Made by a program: the position numbers and the translations under genes
Assembly: GCF_014705615.1 (NCBI RefSeq)
Contig: NZ_JACXJA010000017.1
Coordinates: 1-64,000, forward strand
DNA from: Paenibacillus oceani
GTDB lineage: Bacteria > Bacillota > Bacilli > Paenibacillales > NBRC-103111
Direction: 5' to 3'
DNA length: 64,000 bases
The notes under the pieces: model-generated
Databases searched by the model: none
Told to the model about the DNA's origin: nothing
Seen by the model: the letters and a program-made list of their open reading frames with translations, nothing else
Part shown: one piece after another, positions 34,766 through 43,085 of the stretch
How the letters are laid out: every line of letters starts with the position of its first letter
Numbering within the stretch: the stretch's first letter is position 1

Positions 34766-35605
34766 CTAAACGTTGATCGTACGTCTGCTGGCGCGCCATT
34801 GCAGCAAGTTAATCAGCAGCAGCAGCACGAACGAGATGATCAGCATGACGAGGGCGATCGTAGTGGCGCCGGTATAATCGTACTGTTCAAGCTTCGTCCG
34901 GATGAGCAGCGGGGCGATCTCGGTTTTCATCGGCATATTGCCGGAGATGAACACGACCGATCCGTATTCGCCGATCGAACGGGCGAACGCCAGCGCGAAG
35001 CCGGTCAGCAGCGAAGGGAGCACGGCCGGGAAAATGATGCTGCGAAAGGTCCGCCAGCGCGAAGCTCCGAGGGAGGCGGCTGCCTCCTCGACGTCCTTCT
35101 CCAGATCCTCCAGCACCGGCTGAACGGTACGCACGACGAATGGCAGGCCGATGAAAATCAGGGCGATCGTGATGCCGATTTGCGAGTAGGCGGTTTTGAT
35201 GCCGTATTGCATGAAAAAGCTGCCGAGCAAGCCGTTGGGCGCATAAATCGAAGTCAGAGCGATACCGGCTACCGCTGTCGGCAGGGCGAAGGGCAGATCC
35301 ACGAGCCCGTCGATCAGACGTTTGCCCGGGAACGTGTAGCGGACCAGCACCCATGCTACGATCAGGCCGAACACTGCGTTCACGAGCGCTGCGTAAAAGG
35401 CGGTGTTGAAGCTGATCTGGATCGACGCGACGACTCTGGGGTCAGTCACCGTCTCCCAAAACTTGCTCCAGCTCTGTCCCGCCGATTTGAGCACGATCCC
35501 GGACAGAGGGAAGAGCACGATCAGACTCAAGTATAAAATCGTAAAGCCCATCGAGATGCCGAAGCCGGGCAGTACGGAACGTTTTTTCTTGTGAATCGAG
35601 GCCAT
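34766..35605 (-). CDS. cysT: Sulfate ABC transporter permease CysT
   Basis: Partner permease, 279 residues, with the EAA loop '[16 protein letters not shown]' and the family stretch '[14 protein letters not shown]'. ATG at 35605 follows AGGAGTGA. Fifteen nt separate it from cysW. The start is preceded by the binding-protein gene in the same direction. Confidence 0.93.
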   Translation of the reverse strand: MASIHKKKRSVLPGFGISMGFTILYLSLIVLFPLSGIVLKSAGQSWSKFWETVTDPRVVASIQISFNTAFYAALVNAVFGLIVAWVLVRYTFPGKRLIDGLVDLPFALPTAVAGIALTSIYAPNGLLGSFFMQYGIKTAYSQIGITIALIFIGLPFVVRTVQPVLEDLEKDVEEAAASLGASRWRTFRSIIFPAVLPSLLTGFALAFARSIGEYGSVVFISGNMPMKTEIAPLLIRTKLEQYDYTGATTIALVMLIISFVLLLLINLLQWRASRRTINV

Positions 35606-35659
35606 CGGTTCAGGTCACTCCTGTCACCTTATTTTCGGTTTTGTAATGTCCGCTTACAA

Positions 35660-36742
35660 TTACTTCGCCGGCTTGTAGATCTGATTGAAGATGCCGCCGT
35701 CTGCAAAATGGGTTTTCTGGGCTTTTTGCCACCCACCGAAAGCTTCGTCGACCGTAATAAGGTTAATTTTCGGGAATTGCTTTTCGTACTTTTTGGCTAC
35801 GGATTCGAGGCGCGGGCGGTAAAAGTTTTTGGCGGCGATTTCCTGGCCTTCTTCGGAGTACAAATAGTCGAGATAAGCTTGCGCGACTTCGCGGCTGCCC
35901 TTTTTGTCGACGACTTTATCGACGACCGTAACCGGCGGCTCCGCCAAGATGCTAAGCGAAGGCACGACGATCTCGAATTTGTCGGAGCCGAATTCCTTAA
36001 GCGACAGGAACGCTTCGTTCTCCCAGGCAAGCAGCACGTCGCCGATGCCGCGTTCGACGAACGTCGTAGTTGATCCGCGAGCGCCGGAGTCGAGAACCGG
36101 AACGTTTTTGAACAGCTTTGATACGAAATCTTTGGCCGCATTTTCGTCGTTGTTATTGTTTTTGAGCGCATACCCCCATGCGGCTAAATAGTTCCAGCGG
36201 GCTCCTCCGGAGGTGAGCGGATTCGGCGTGATGACGCTGACGTCTGGTTTGATCAGGTCGTTCCAGTCTTTGATGCCCTTCGGGTTACCTTTGCGGACGA
36301 GGAAGACGATGGTGGACGTGTACGGCGAGCTGTTGTCCTTCAGCCGCTTCTGCCAGTCGGCGTTGATCAGGCCCTTCTCCTGAATGGCGTCTATGTCGTA
36401 AGCGAGTGCGAGTGTGACGACGTCGGCCTGGATGCCGTCGATGACCGAGCGGCCTTGGCTGCCGGAGCCGCCGTGGGACTGCTTGATCGTTACTTTTTGC
36501 TCGGCTTTGTCTTCCCAATATTTAGCGAACGCTTTGTTGTATTCGACATACAGTTCGCGGGTCGGATCATAGGAGACGTTCAGCAGCTCGACGGGCGGCT
36601 TGGCGCCGGTGGAGGCAGGTTTGTCGGCTCCGGCTCCGGCTGCGGATGAATTTCCGCTAGGCGCGGCGTTTCCGCCTCCGCATGCGGTAAGTCCCAATAA
36701 ACTGATGGCAAGGATGGCGGACAGCAGGGTCGGTTTTTTCAT
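35660..36742 (-). CDS. sbp: Sulfate-binding lipoprotein
   Basis: Extracellular binding protein of the sulfate importer, anchored by lipobox 'LTAC'. It has the family motifs '[11 protein letters not shown]', 'QSHGGSGSQ', '[10 protein letters not shown]' and '[20 protein letters not shown]'. ATG at 36742 lies 9 nt after GGGAG; TTG at 36751 is an alternative. First gene of the operon. The 5' region shows no SAM riboswitch; an AT-rich stretch around 36858-36885 with TTGGAATAA is a possible CymR-type control site, low confidence. Confidence 0.93.
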   Translation of the reverse strand: MKKPTLLSAILAISLLGLTACGGGNAAPSGNSSAAGAGADKPASTGAKPPVELLNVSYDPTRELYVEYNKAFAKYWEDKAEQKVTIKQSHGGSGSQGRSVIDGIQADVVTLALAYDIDAIQEKGLINADWQKRLKDNSSPYTSTIVFLVRKGNPKGIKDWNDLIKPDVSVITPNPLTSGGARWNYLAAWGYALKNNNNDENAAKDFVSKLFKNVPVLDSGARGSTTTFVERGIGDVLLAWENEAFLSLKEFGSDKFEIVVPSLSILAEPPVTVVDKVVDKKGSREVAQAYLDYLYSEEGQEIAAKNFYRPRLESVAKKYEKQFPKINLITVDEAFGGWQKAQKTHFADGGIFNQIYKPAK

Positions 36743-37045
36743 TCGGTTCAAACTCCCTTTTTATAGTTTGCTTGGTGCGTGCGTCGAGTTGAAGGCAAGG
36801 TGCAGAATGATGCGCCTCCAGGGCGCTCCGTCTCCGGCTGTCCGGTTGACCGATTAATCCTATAAATATAGTTGGAATAATGCATGGATGCATCGTATCA
36901 CCGCAGGTAGAAGCTGTCAATACGCGGGAACGATTCTTCTATAATGGAGAAAAGTCGATGCGTCGCGCCGGGTTTCGGGGTTGTTCGGGTGGCGAAACGG
37001 CCGGTTTGGCGTATGCGCCGCGCTCACTTTCGTTCATCATGATCG

Positions 37046-37378
37046 ATTAAGGAATCGATCAGGAATGGTTATAAATCGGACATGATCAGGCGAAGCCGCG
37101 ATCATCCGATTGCACCGAACCTTACCGCTAAGGCGCGGTCGGACATCGTGGAATTGCTTCGAAAAGAGGTTCGGTATAAATCGGACATGGGCCGCCACAG
37201 GCGCTGCCCGTCGATTTACAAGGAAATCTACCGCAAAAACGCGGTCGGGCTGCCTGAGTTACTTCGATCAAGATTTACTTATAAATCGGACATGATCAGG
37301 CGAAGCCGCGATCATCCGATTGCACCGAACCTTACCGCTAAGGCGCGGTCGGACATCGTGGAATTGCTTCGAACTTAA
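37046..37378 (+). repeat. 105-bp-period tandem repeat with two hairpins per unit
   Basis: Three units begin with TATAAATCGGACATG at 37070, 37175 and 37280, exactly 105 bp apart. Units 1 and 3 are identical over about 95 bp, the middle one is diverged. In each unit an AATCG...CGATT hairpin is followed by an ACCG...CGGT hairpin; the middle copy keeps both stems with different sequences. The array also forms a 98-codon open frame with a 35-residue repeat, but there is no ribosome-binding site before it. I call it a structured repeat, not a gene. Confidence 0.75.
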
Positions 37379-38325
37379 TTTGCCACACGATCCTCACTTT
37401 TGCTCCGCCGCTAACCCAAACCCTACCACCGTCCGCGGAATAAGAGCTATTCGAGACTCTTAAATGTCATCATTTGACCCCGCTCTCCAAAATAGCGAAT
37501 GCTTGGAGCTCTTATTTTTTAAGAAAATCGCCAATTTAAACATCTTGTGCCCAGATAAGAGCTCCTAAAGACGGCTATTTCGGTAAAAATCCCCAAATCG
37601 ATCAAATTAAGAGCTGCAAAAGACTGCTATTGGAACACATAAGGTTTGCAGACTGGCTGTGTAAGGTTCCAATGCGCACATAGAGGGTCTTTTCGCACCA
37701 AAGTGAGGTGTAGCATTGATGCTATGCAAAGTTCCGATCAACTCAAGCGTTCAAACTACCAAGTGCCCAAGTGACTCCATAGCATAAATAGCCCAAAGTT
37801 TTGAGGTCAGCCAGAAGCCAGGTAACGCAATTGCGCACATATCCATAATTCCGACCCAACAGGAGCTCCGACTATCCAAACTCCCAAGTCACTCAATGTC
37901 AAGGTAACCCAAGACTCCAAACCCAACCCCTGATTACTCAACTACCCAACCCCTGAGTTCCCGAGCACCTGAGTAAACTGAGCCCTGATCAAGAGTCCTC
38001 GAGCACCCGAGCACCCGAACACCAAACTGCCAGTTCCCAGCCCAATAAAAGTAACCATCAGCGCCATCAGTTATTTCGAGTAAATATAGGCGCCATACCT
38101 GCCGTGGGAGCCGCAATCCGCGAACACACACGTTCTCGATGGTTAAAATATGCGCTGCCAACGGATTCGGTGCTGTGGATGTTATGAAAAATCACACTGG
38201 GCAAACGGCGGGGACTGTCAGTGGGCTGTCAGCGGTCTTTTTTTCGCACCCTGCATGTGTCGGTTCGGCCCGAGGAATGTTATGATTAGCGTAACTAGGA
38301 AAAATGCGGGAAAGGGCGATCGCCA
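37379..38325. other. Gene-free stretch with short repeats and a C-rich segment
   Basis: About 950 nt without a convincing gene. TAAGAGCT or its inverse recurs near 37445, 37490, 37555 and 37608. Between 37860 and 38030 the plus strand is rich in A and C, with a 10-nt repeat ACCCAACCCC (37921 and 37944); the opposite strand has four close G runs. A 75-codon minus-strand frame (37934-38161) has no start signal. Confidence 0.5.
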
Positions 38326-39594
38326 TTGAAAAATTCCGGCAAGTTTATTCGTTGGTATTACGCGCTTTTCGCCCTGTATGCCGTAGCTGTCGGCTTCTAC
38401 CTCTGGTATGCGTCCGCCAACACGGTGCCGGATATATACAAGGGGACGCCGGCCGACCCGGCTACATTTATGTCAGCGGAAGAACTGCGGGCCAGCGAAA
38501 CGTATTCCGCCCAGCGGAATTGGATCTTTTTCGTCTCGTACCCGTGGATTTGGGGCGTCTATCTCGTGCTGCTGTTTGGCGGCTTCGCGTCGCGCTGGGA
38601 GCGGATGCTGGAACGCAAAAAGCTGCCCTTCGCAGCACGGATTGCCGTCATCGCCGTTTTTGTCAGCGCGATCGCATTCGTTGCCAGACTGCCGCTCGGT
38701 TATACGAGCTATATGCTGTCGCGAAGCAACGGTATTTCGACCCAGCCGTTCGCAGGATGGATGCGCGACCGTCTCGTCGCGACCGGAATCGATACACTCG
38801 TTACGCTGCTTGTCGCCATCGTCGCGTTTTGGTTTATCCGCAGAGGCGGACGCTGGTGGCTGAAGCTGTGGCTGCTGTCGATTCCGTTCACACTGTTTAT
38901 GATGTATATCCAGCCGGTTGTGATCGACCCGCTGTACAATCAGTTCTCCCGGTTGTCCGATCCGGTCCTTGAGCAGAAAATAATGGAGCTTGGGTCCGAA
39001 GCGGGCATACCGGCGGAGCGGGTGTACGAGGTCGATATGTCGGCCAAAACGAACGCGCTGAACGCCTACGTCGACGGTATCGGCTCCAGTCTGCGGATCG
39101 TGATCTGGGATACGACGCTGAAGCGGCTGAATGAAGAGGAGATCTTGCAGATTGTCGCCCACGAGATCGGCCATTATGTGATGCGCCATCTCGAATGGAG
39201 CGCACTGGGAGCGGTAGGAGCGTCGCTGGTCATGCTGTGGCTCGGCAGTTATGTGCTCAAGCTGGCCATCCGCAGATGGGGCGGCCGATGCGGAATTCAC
39301 CAGCCGGGCCAAGCGGCTGTGCTGCCGCTCGTACTGCTGCTGATGTCGGTGCTGACGTTCGTATCGCTGCCCTTCTCGAATGCCGTCTCCCGTCAGGCCG
39401 AAAGCGCGGCCGACCGTTACGCGATGGAGCTGGTCGGCCATGCCGGAGGCGCGGTCAGCATGCAGCAGAAGCTGTCCAAGGCGACGCTGGACGAGGTCGA
39501 TCCCCCCTTGATCGTCAAATGGTTTCGCTCGTCCCATCCGAGCGCGTTGGAAAGGATCGCCGATGCGCAAGCTTTCGATACCGCACAAAAGTAA
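38326..39594 (+). CDS. M48 family membrane metallopeptidase (Ste24/HtpX-like)
   Basis: Membrane zinc protease of 422 residues. About five N-terminal helices precede the catalytic domain, which has 'HEIGH' near residue 279 and the third ligand in 'ESAADRYAMEL'. 'VYEVDMSAKTNALNAYVDGIG' is the family stretch of CAAX-protease-like M48 enzymes. TTG at 38326 follows AAAGGGCG. In bacteria such enzymes act in membrane quality control. The downstream gene overlaps by 32 nt. Confidence 0.88.
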   Translation: MKNSGKFIRWYYALFALYAVAVGFYLWYASANTVPDIYKGTPADPATFMSAEELRASETYSAQRNWIFFVSYPWIWGVYLVLLFGGFASRWERMLERKKLPFAARIAVIAVFVSAIAFVARLPLGYTSYMLSRSNGISTQPFAGWMRDRLVATGIDTLVTLLVAIVAFWFIRRGGRWWLKLWLLSIPFTLFMMYIQPVVIDPLYNQFSRLSDPVLEQKIMELGSEAGIPAERVYEVDMSAKTNALNAYVDGIGSSLRIVIWDTTLKRLNEEEILQIVAHEIGHYVMRHLEWSALGAVGASLVMLWLGSYVLKLAIRRWGGRCGIHQPGQAAVLPLVLLLMSVLTFVSLPFSNAVSRQAESAADRYAMELVGHAGGAVSMQQKLSKATLDEVDPPLIVKWFRSSHPSALERIADAQAFDTAQK

Positions 39595-40273
39595 AGCGGC
39601 CGTGTACGTGGCGGCGGGCGTGTATACATCTCCGAATTTCATGGAGGGAGTGCTGAAGGCGGTCGTGGACGTCCTGGAGCGGGAGCCGAAGCTGGACGTG
39701 GTCGGCGCCGGGCTGCTTTTTCCTTATGGGGATTGGAGCTGTCCGCTGCTACCGCAAATCCGCCAAGTGTACCGGGATATGACGCTCCGGTCCGGGAACT
39801 ACGAGCGGTCGCTCGGGGGAGGCCGAATTCTGAGCGAGGTCGGGAGCGGCGATGAGGCGGACATCCTGCTGTTTATCGGCCATAGCGGCGGAGGAGTGGC
39901 GTCGGTGCATGCCGCCTCGCTGCTGGACGAGCGGCTGCCGGCGATCCAGACGCGGATCGTACAGATCGGCTGTCCGCGCTTCGCCATACCGCCGGTTATG
40001 TGCGACCGGGTCCGTTACCTCTACGCCGCGAAGGCGAACGGTTCCGGTAAAGATCCAATCACCCGGATCGGGAGCTGGGGAGGCTGGGAGAAGGGTGCTG
40101 CCGGTGTGCCGCGCTGGAATCCGCTCAAGTTCGCCCCGGATGAACGAATTCCGGTACCGCTACTGGGCGGACATGCGGATTACTTCCGCAATTATGAGCC
40201 GTTCCGTTGCGCGGAGGGACACTCGAATCTGGATCTGGTGCTGGAGAAGATGCTGGAAGGCTGGTTGAGATGA
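39563..40273 (+). CDS. Lipase-like alpha/beta hydrolase of unknown substrate
   Basis: A 236-residue protein with a nucleophile elbow 'IGHSGGG' (GxSxG) in the middle and a possible catalytic His near 'GGHADYF', suggesting a serine hydrolase. The start at ATG 39563 overlaps the end of the protease gene, so the two are probably translated together. No signal peptide is evident. The exact family is not recognised. Confidence 0.65.
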   Translation: MRKLSIPHKSKAAVYVAAGVYTSPNFMEGVLKAVVDVLEREPKLDVVGAGLLFPYGDWSCPLLPQIRQVYRDMTLRSGNYERSLGGGRILSEVGSGDEADILLFIGHSGGGVASVHAASLLDERLPAIQTRIVQIGCPRFAIPPVMCDRVRYLYAAKANGSGKDPITRIGSWGGWEKGAAGVPRWNPLKFAPDERIPVPLLGGHADYFRNYEPFRCAEGHSNLDLVLEKMLEGWLR

Positions 40274-40380
40274 CAACTGAATCGAAAGCTAAACAGCTAA
40301 GACGCTTACAAAACCGCCTGGAGCGGGGATGGAAGCGTCTGTTTTGTCTTGCCGCTTTTGCTGCACGATCCGGCCCGGTC

Positions 40381-41295
40381 CTACTCGGGATACACGTCGG
40401 AAGCTCTGCGCATCGCCCTTGCGTTTACCGTGCGGGCGTATTCGGTCGGTGTCATGAGGGTTTCTTTCTTGAACGTTCTGGAGAAGTGATGCACGCTGGC
40501 AAAACCGAGCCGCTCCGACAATTCCGTCATCGTGAACGCATTTTGCCGCATCAGCGACTTGGAATGTTCAATTTTCAGCTTGTTGAAATAGGCCATCGTC
40601 CCCAGGCCGGTGACGGACTTGAACAGCGTCATGAGCCGGGTACGGCCGACGCCGAAGGCGGCGCATAGCTGATGGATATTCAGATTTTCTCCGATATGGT
40701 CCTTCATATAGTCGATAATCCGTTCGACAAGCGCATGGTTGTAGTTGGCGGCGGAGATCGATTCCGGTACGGCCGGCGGTCTCCGGATTTCTCCTTTACG
40801 GATTAGCCCTACGAGCAGGATTTCCAATAAATTTTTGATCATTTGCTCGCTGCCGAAGGCGGCTGACGCTCTTTGGAAGGGCCGGTGCATGCGGGGCGAG
40901 TCGACGGGAGGATCGAAGGCTTCGCGGCCTTCCTCCACCAGTCTGGAAAGCAGTTGCTTCTCGTCCTCGTTCAGACGGAACGTCTTTCCCTCTAGCGAGC
41001 GCATGGCTGGGCTATCGCAGTGGAAGGAGACGATGATGATCGCCGGAGCCGTATCGTTTACAGCCCGTCCCGCATGGAATTCGTTAGGCGCATACAAGAG
41101 CAGATCCCCCTGCTCGACAACGAGCCGTTCGGTGCCTCTTACGATTTCATAGTGTCCTTTATCGACGTAGCATAGTTCCCAGAAGTCGTGACGTTCTCCG
41201 GGCGTCCAGAAATGTTTGGGGAGCTCCATATAGTAAAAAGTGACAATCTGCTGAATGGACAGCTCAATGCGCAAATCATATTTTGGAAAAGTCAT
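40381..41295 (-). CDS. AraC family transcriptional regulator
   Basis: Cupin-like N-terminal sensor ('HDFWELCYVDKGHYEIVRG', 'QGDLLLYAPNEFHAG') and C-terminal double helix-turn-helix (about residues 205-300, 'LNIHQLCAAFGVGRTRL', 'LSERLGFASVHHFSRTFKKE'). 304 residues. Such proteins sense sugars; it lies divergent from a solute-binding protein gene and may control it. Start signal weak. Confidence 0.85.
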   Translation of the reverse strand: MTFPKYDLRIELSIQQIVTFYYMELPKHFWTPGERHDFWELCYVDKGHYEIVRGTERLVVEQGDLLLYAPNEFHAGRAVNDTAPAIIIVSFHCDSPAMRSLEGKTFRLNEDEKQLLSRLVEEGREAFDPPVDSPRMHRPFQRASAAFGSEQMIKNLLEILLVGLIRKGEIRRPPAVPESISAANYNHALVERIIDYMKDHIGENLNIHQLCAAFGVGRTRLMTLFKSVTGLGTMAYFNKLKIEHSKSLMRQNAFTMTELSERLGFASVHHFSRTFKKETLMTPTEYARTVNARAMRRASDVYPE

Positions 41296-41565
41296 TTCGC
41301 GGCCAGCCCCCCTGTACGATATGGCAAAAGAATCGTCTTCCTGGATAAAGAAAAAAGGATGAAGTTAAGTTTATTATAGGGGAGAACCCGGGTGCTGGAA
41401 ACGAAATAATGGGCAGAGGAGGAAGCCGGCACAGAGCGAATCCGCAAGTCATTCCTGCTCAGCGGAAAGTTGGGGCGGACAGGGCCCGAACCGCCGTCGA
41501 AAATTTACCGCGCACAGGCTCATGCCGCAACAGGGCGAACGAAACAAGTTAGCGTCTCAGCATTA

Positions 41566-41579
41566 GTGAAAATTTTCAC
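41566..41579 (+). promoter_or_regulatory. Perfect palindrome GTGAAAATTTTCAC
   Basis: A perfect 14-bp palindrome 27 bp before the start of the solute-binding protein gene, close to its ribosome-binding site. A candidate repressor operator. The rest of the gap 41296-41606 shows nothing recognisable. Confidence 0.45.
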
Positions 41580-41606
41580 AATAAACACAAAGAAAGAGGG
41601 GTTTCT

Positions 41607-42956
41607 ATGAAGAAAGCTAGTACAATCCAATCAAGTTTGGCGCTGCTGTTGTTAGGGATATCCGTCATCGGATGCTCGGGAAATTCTGCGGAACCGTCCG
41701 GGACTGCCGGATTGCCGGGCGAGGCCGCGAAAGCGGGAGAAGCGGATGCCCAGAAGCAACTGAGCAGCGAGCCAGTAACGTTGAAGGTGAACAACTGGAA
41801 TACGGCGTTCCAGCAAGCGGAATTCGATAAATACTTCGCAGAGCCGCTGCGAAAAAAATACCCGAACATCACGCTGGAATATTTGGACTTTACGAAAGGC
41901 AGCGGCAATGTGCTGGATAATCTCATATCGGCCGGCAGCACGCCGGATATCGTCTTTACCGACCATCCGAATCTGGCGGGATTGCTGGATTACGATTTTC
42001 CGCTGGACCTGAACACGTATGCAGCCCGTTTTTCCGTCGACTTGAAACGGGTGGACCCGCAGGTGCTCGAAGGCGGAAAATCGATCGGAACCGGCGGCGA
42101 ATTGCTCGCTCTCCCGGTTTATTCGGACCGGATGATGTGGTTTTACAACAAAGACGCGTTCGACAGGTTCGGAATTCCTTACCCGACGGACGATATGACG
42201 TGGGACGAAGCGATCTCGGTGTTCAAGCGGTTGTCGAGGGTGGACGGCGGTACCCAGTATTCCGCGTTCCGGACGATTAATTTGCTGATGACCGGCAGCC
42301 AGTGGGGACTGTCGCTTTTCGATCCGAAGACGGGGAGAGCATCGTTTCAATCCGACGAATGGAAAAAGTCGCTTGCCTTGCTGCAGGAAATCAACAGCAT
42401 TCCGGGCAACACGAAGCTGACGAACGAAGATTTCTATCAAAAGCAGACGCTCGCGTCGCTGATGCAAAGCTTCAATATTATGGTGAACCTGCTCGATACG
42501 GCGGAGCAGAAAGGCCAGAAGATCAACTGGGACGTCGCTTCCATGCCTCAGCTCAAGGAGAAGCCCGGCATCTCCGGCTCGAACAAGCCGCTGTACTTTA
42601 TGGTGTCCAAGGCGAGCAAGCACAAAGACCACGCCTTCGCGGCGGTTGCGCACCTGATGTCGTCCAAGGAGGCTCAGACGTTGTTGTCAGAGAACGGGAA
42701 AATGACGGTATTGTCCGATCCCGATATCCAAAAGGCGTTCGGCACCAAGCTGGACATCCTGAAAGGCCGGAATACAGCGGCGGTATACAAACATAAGATG
42801 GCTGAACTGCCCTACACGAACAAGTTCAACCGGTTGGCTCTTCTCGAAATGATCGGGGCGGGCAACGAAGTGTTAAACGGCAACGCCGACATTAACAGCG
42901 CGCTTCGCAATGCGGAGGAGAAGGCGAATAAATTAATCGATGAGAAAAAGAAATAA
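41607..42956 (+). CDS. Extracellular sugar-binding lipoprotein (orphan)
   Basis: ABC-type solute-binding protein of family 1: lipoprotein signal with 'VIGCSG' lipobox, then the two-lobed binding domain ('KYPNITLEYLDFTKG', 'PDIVFTDHPN', 'LALPVYSDRMMWFYNKD'). 449 residues. ATG at 41607 follows AAAGAGGGG. A paralogue lies at 54601; both end in an 'INSALR.AEE.AN..ID' helix. No permease genes are near, so it must use permeases elsewhere or act as a sensor partner of a kinase. Confidence 0.88.
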   Translation: MKKASTIQSSLALLLLGISVIGCSGNSAEPSGTAGLPGEAAKAGEADAQKQLSSEPVTLKVNNWNTAFQQAEFDKYFAEPLRKKYPNITLEYLDFTKGSGNVLDNLISAGSTPDIVFTDHPNLAGLLDYDFPLDLNTYAARFSVDLKRVDPQVLEGGKSIGTGGELLALPVYSDRMMWFYNKDAFDRFGIPYPTDDMTWDEAISVFKRLSRVDGGTQYSAFRTINLLMTGSQWGLSLFDPKTGRASFQSDEWKKSLALLQEINSIPGNTKLTNEDFYQKQTLASLMQSFNIMVNLLDTAEQKGQKINWDVASMPQLKEKPGISGSNKPLYFMVSKASKHKDHAFAAVAHLMSSKEAQTLLSENGKMTVLSDPDIQKAFGTKLDILKGRNTAAVYKHKMAELPYTNKFNRLALLEMIGAGNEVLNGNADINSALRNAEEKANKLIDEKKK

Positions 42957-43085
42957 CCGGCGGCTTGCCGCCGTGCCGCCGGGTTGCGGCGGGAGCGCCT
43001 TGGTTGTACGGGAACGGAATGGAAGGGACGACGGCACAATCGCGAAGGAATGATCCATAATCGAAAAAGTCGAGGAGGAGTTTGG

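Noticed and set aside
36752-36960. SAM riboswitch before the sulfate operon
   Set aside because: None of the conserved core elements could be found on the minus strand.
37082-37378. 98-codon open frame over the 105-bp repeats
   Set aside because: No ribosome-binding site before the ATG, conserved stems suggest selection on structure, and the frame is a by-product of a period divisible by three.
37921-38030. CRISPR-like array
   Set aside because: Repeats are short, imperfect and irregularly spaced; no spacer structure and no cas genes.
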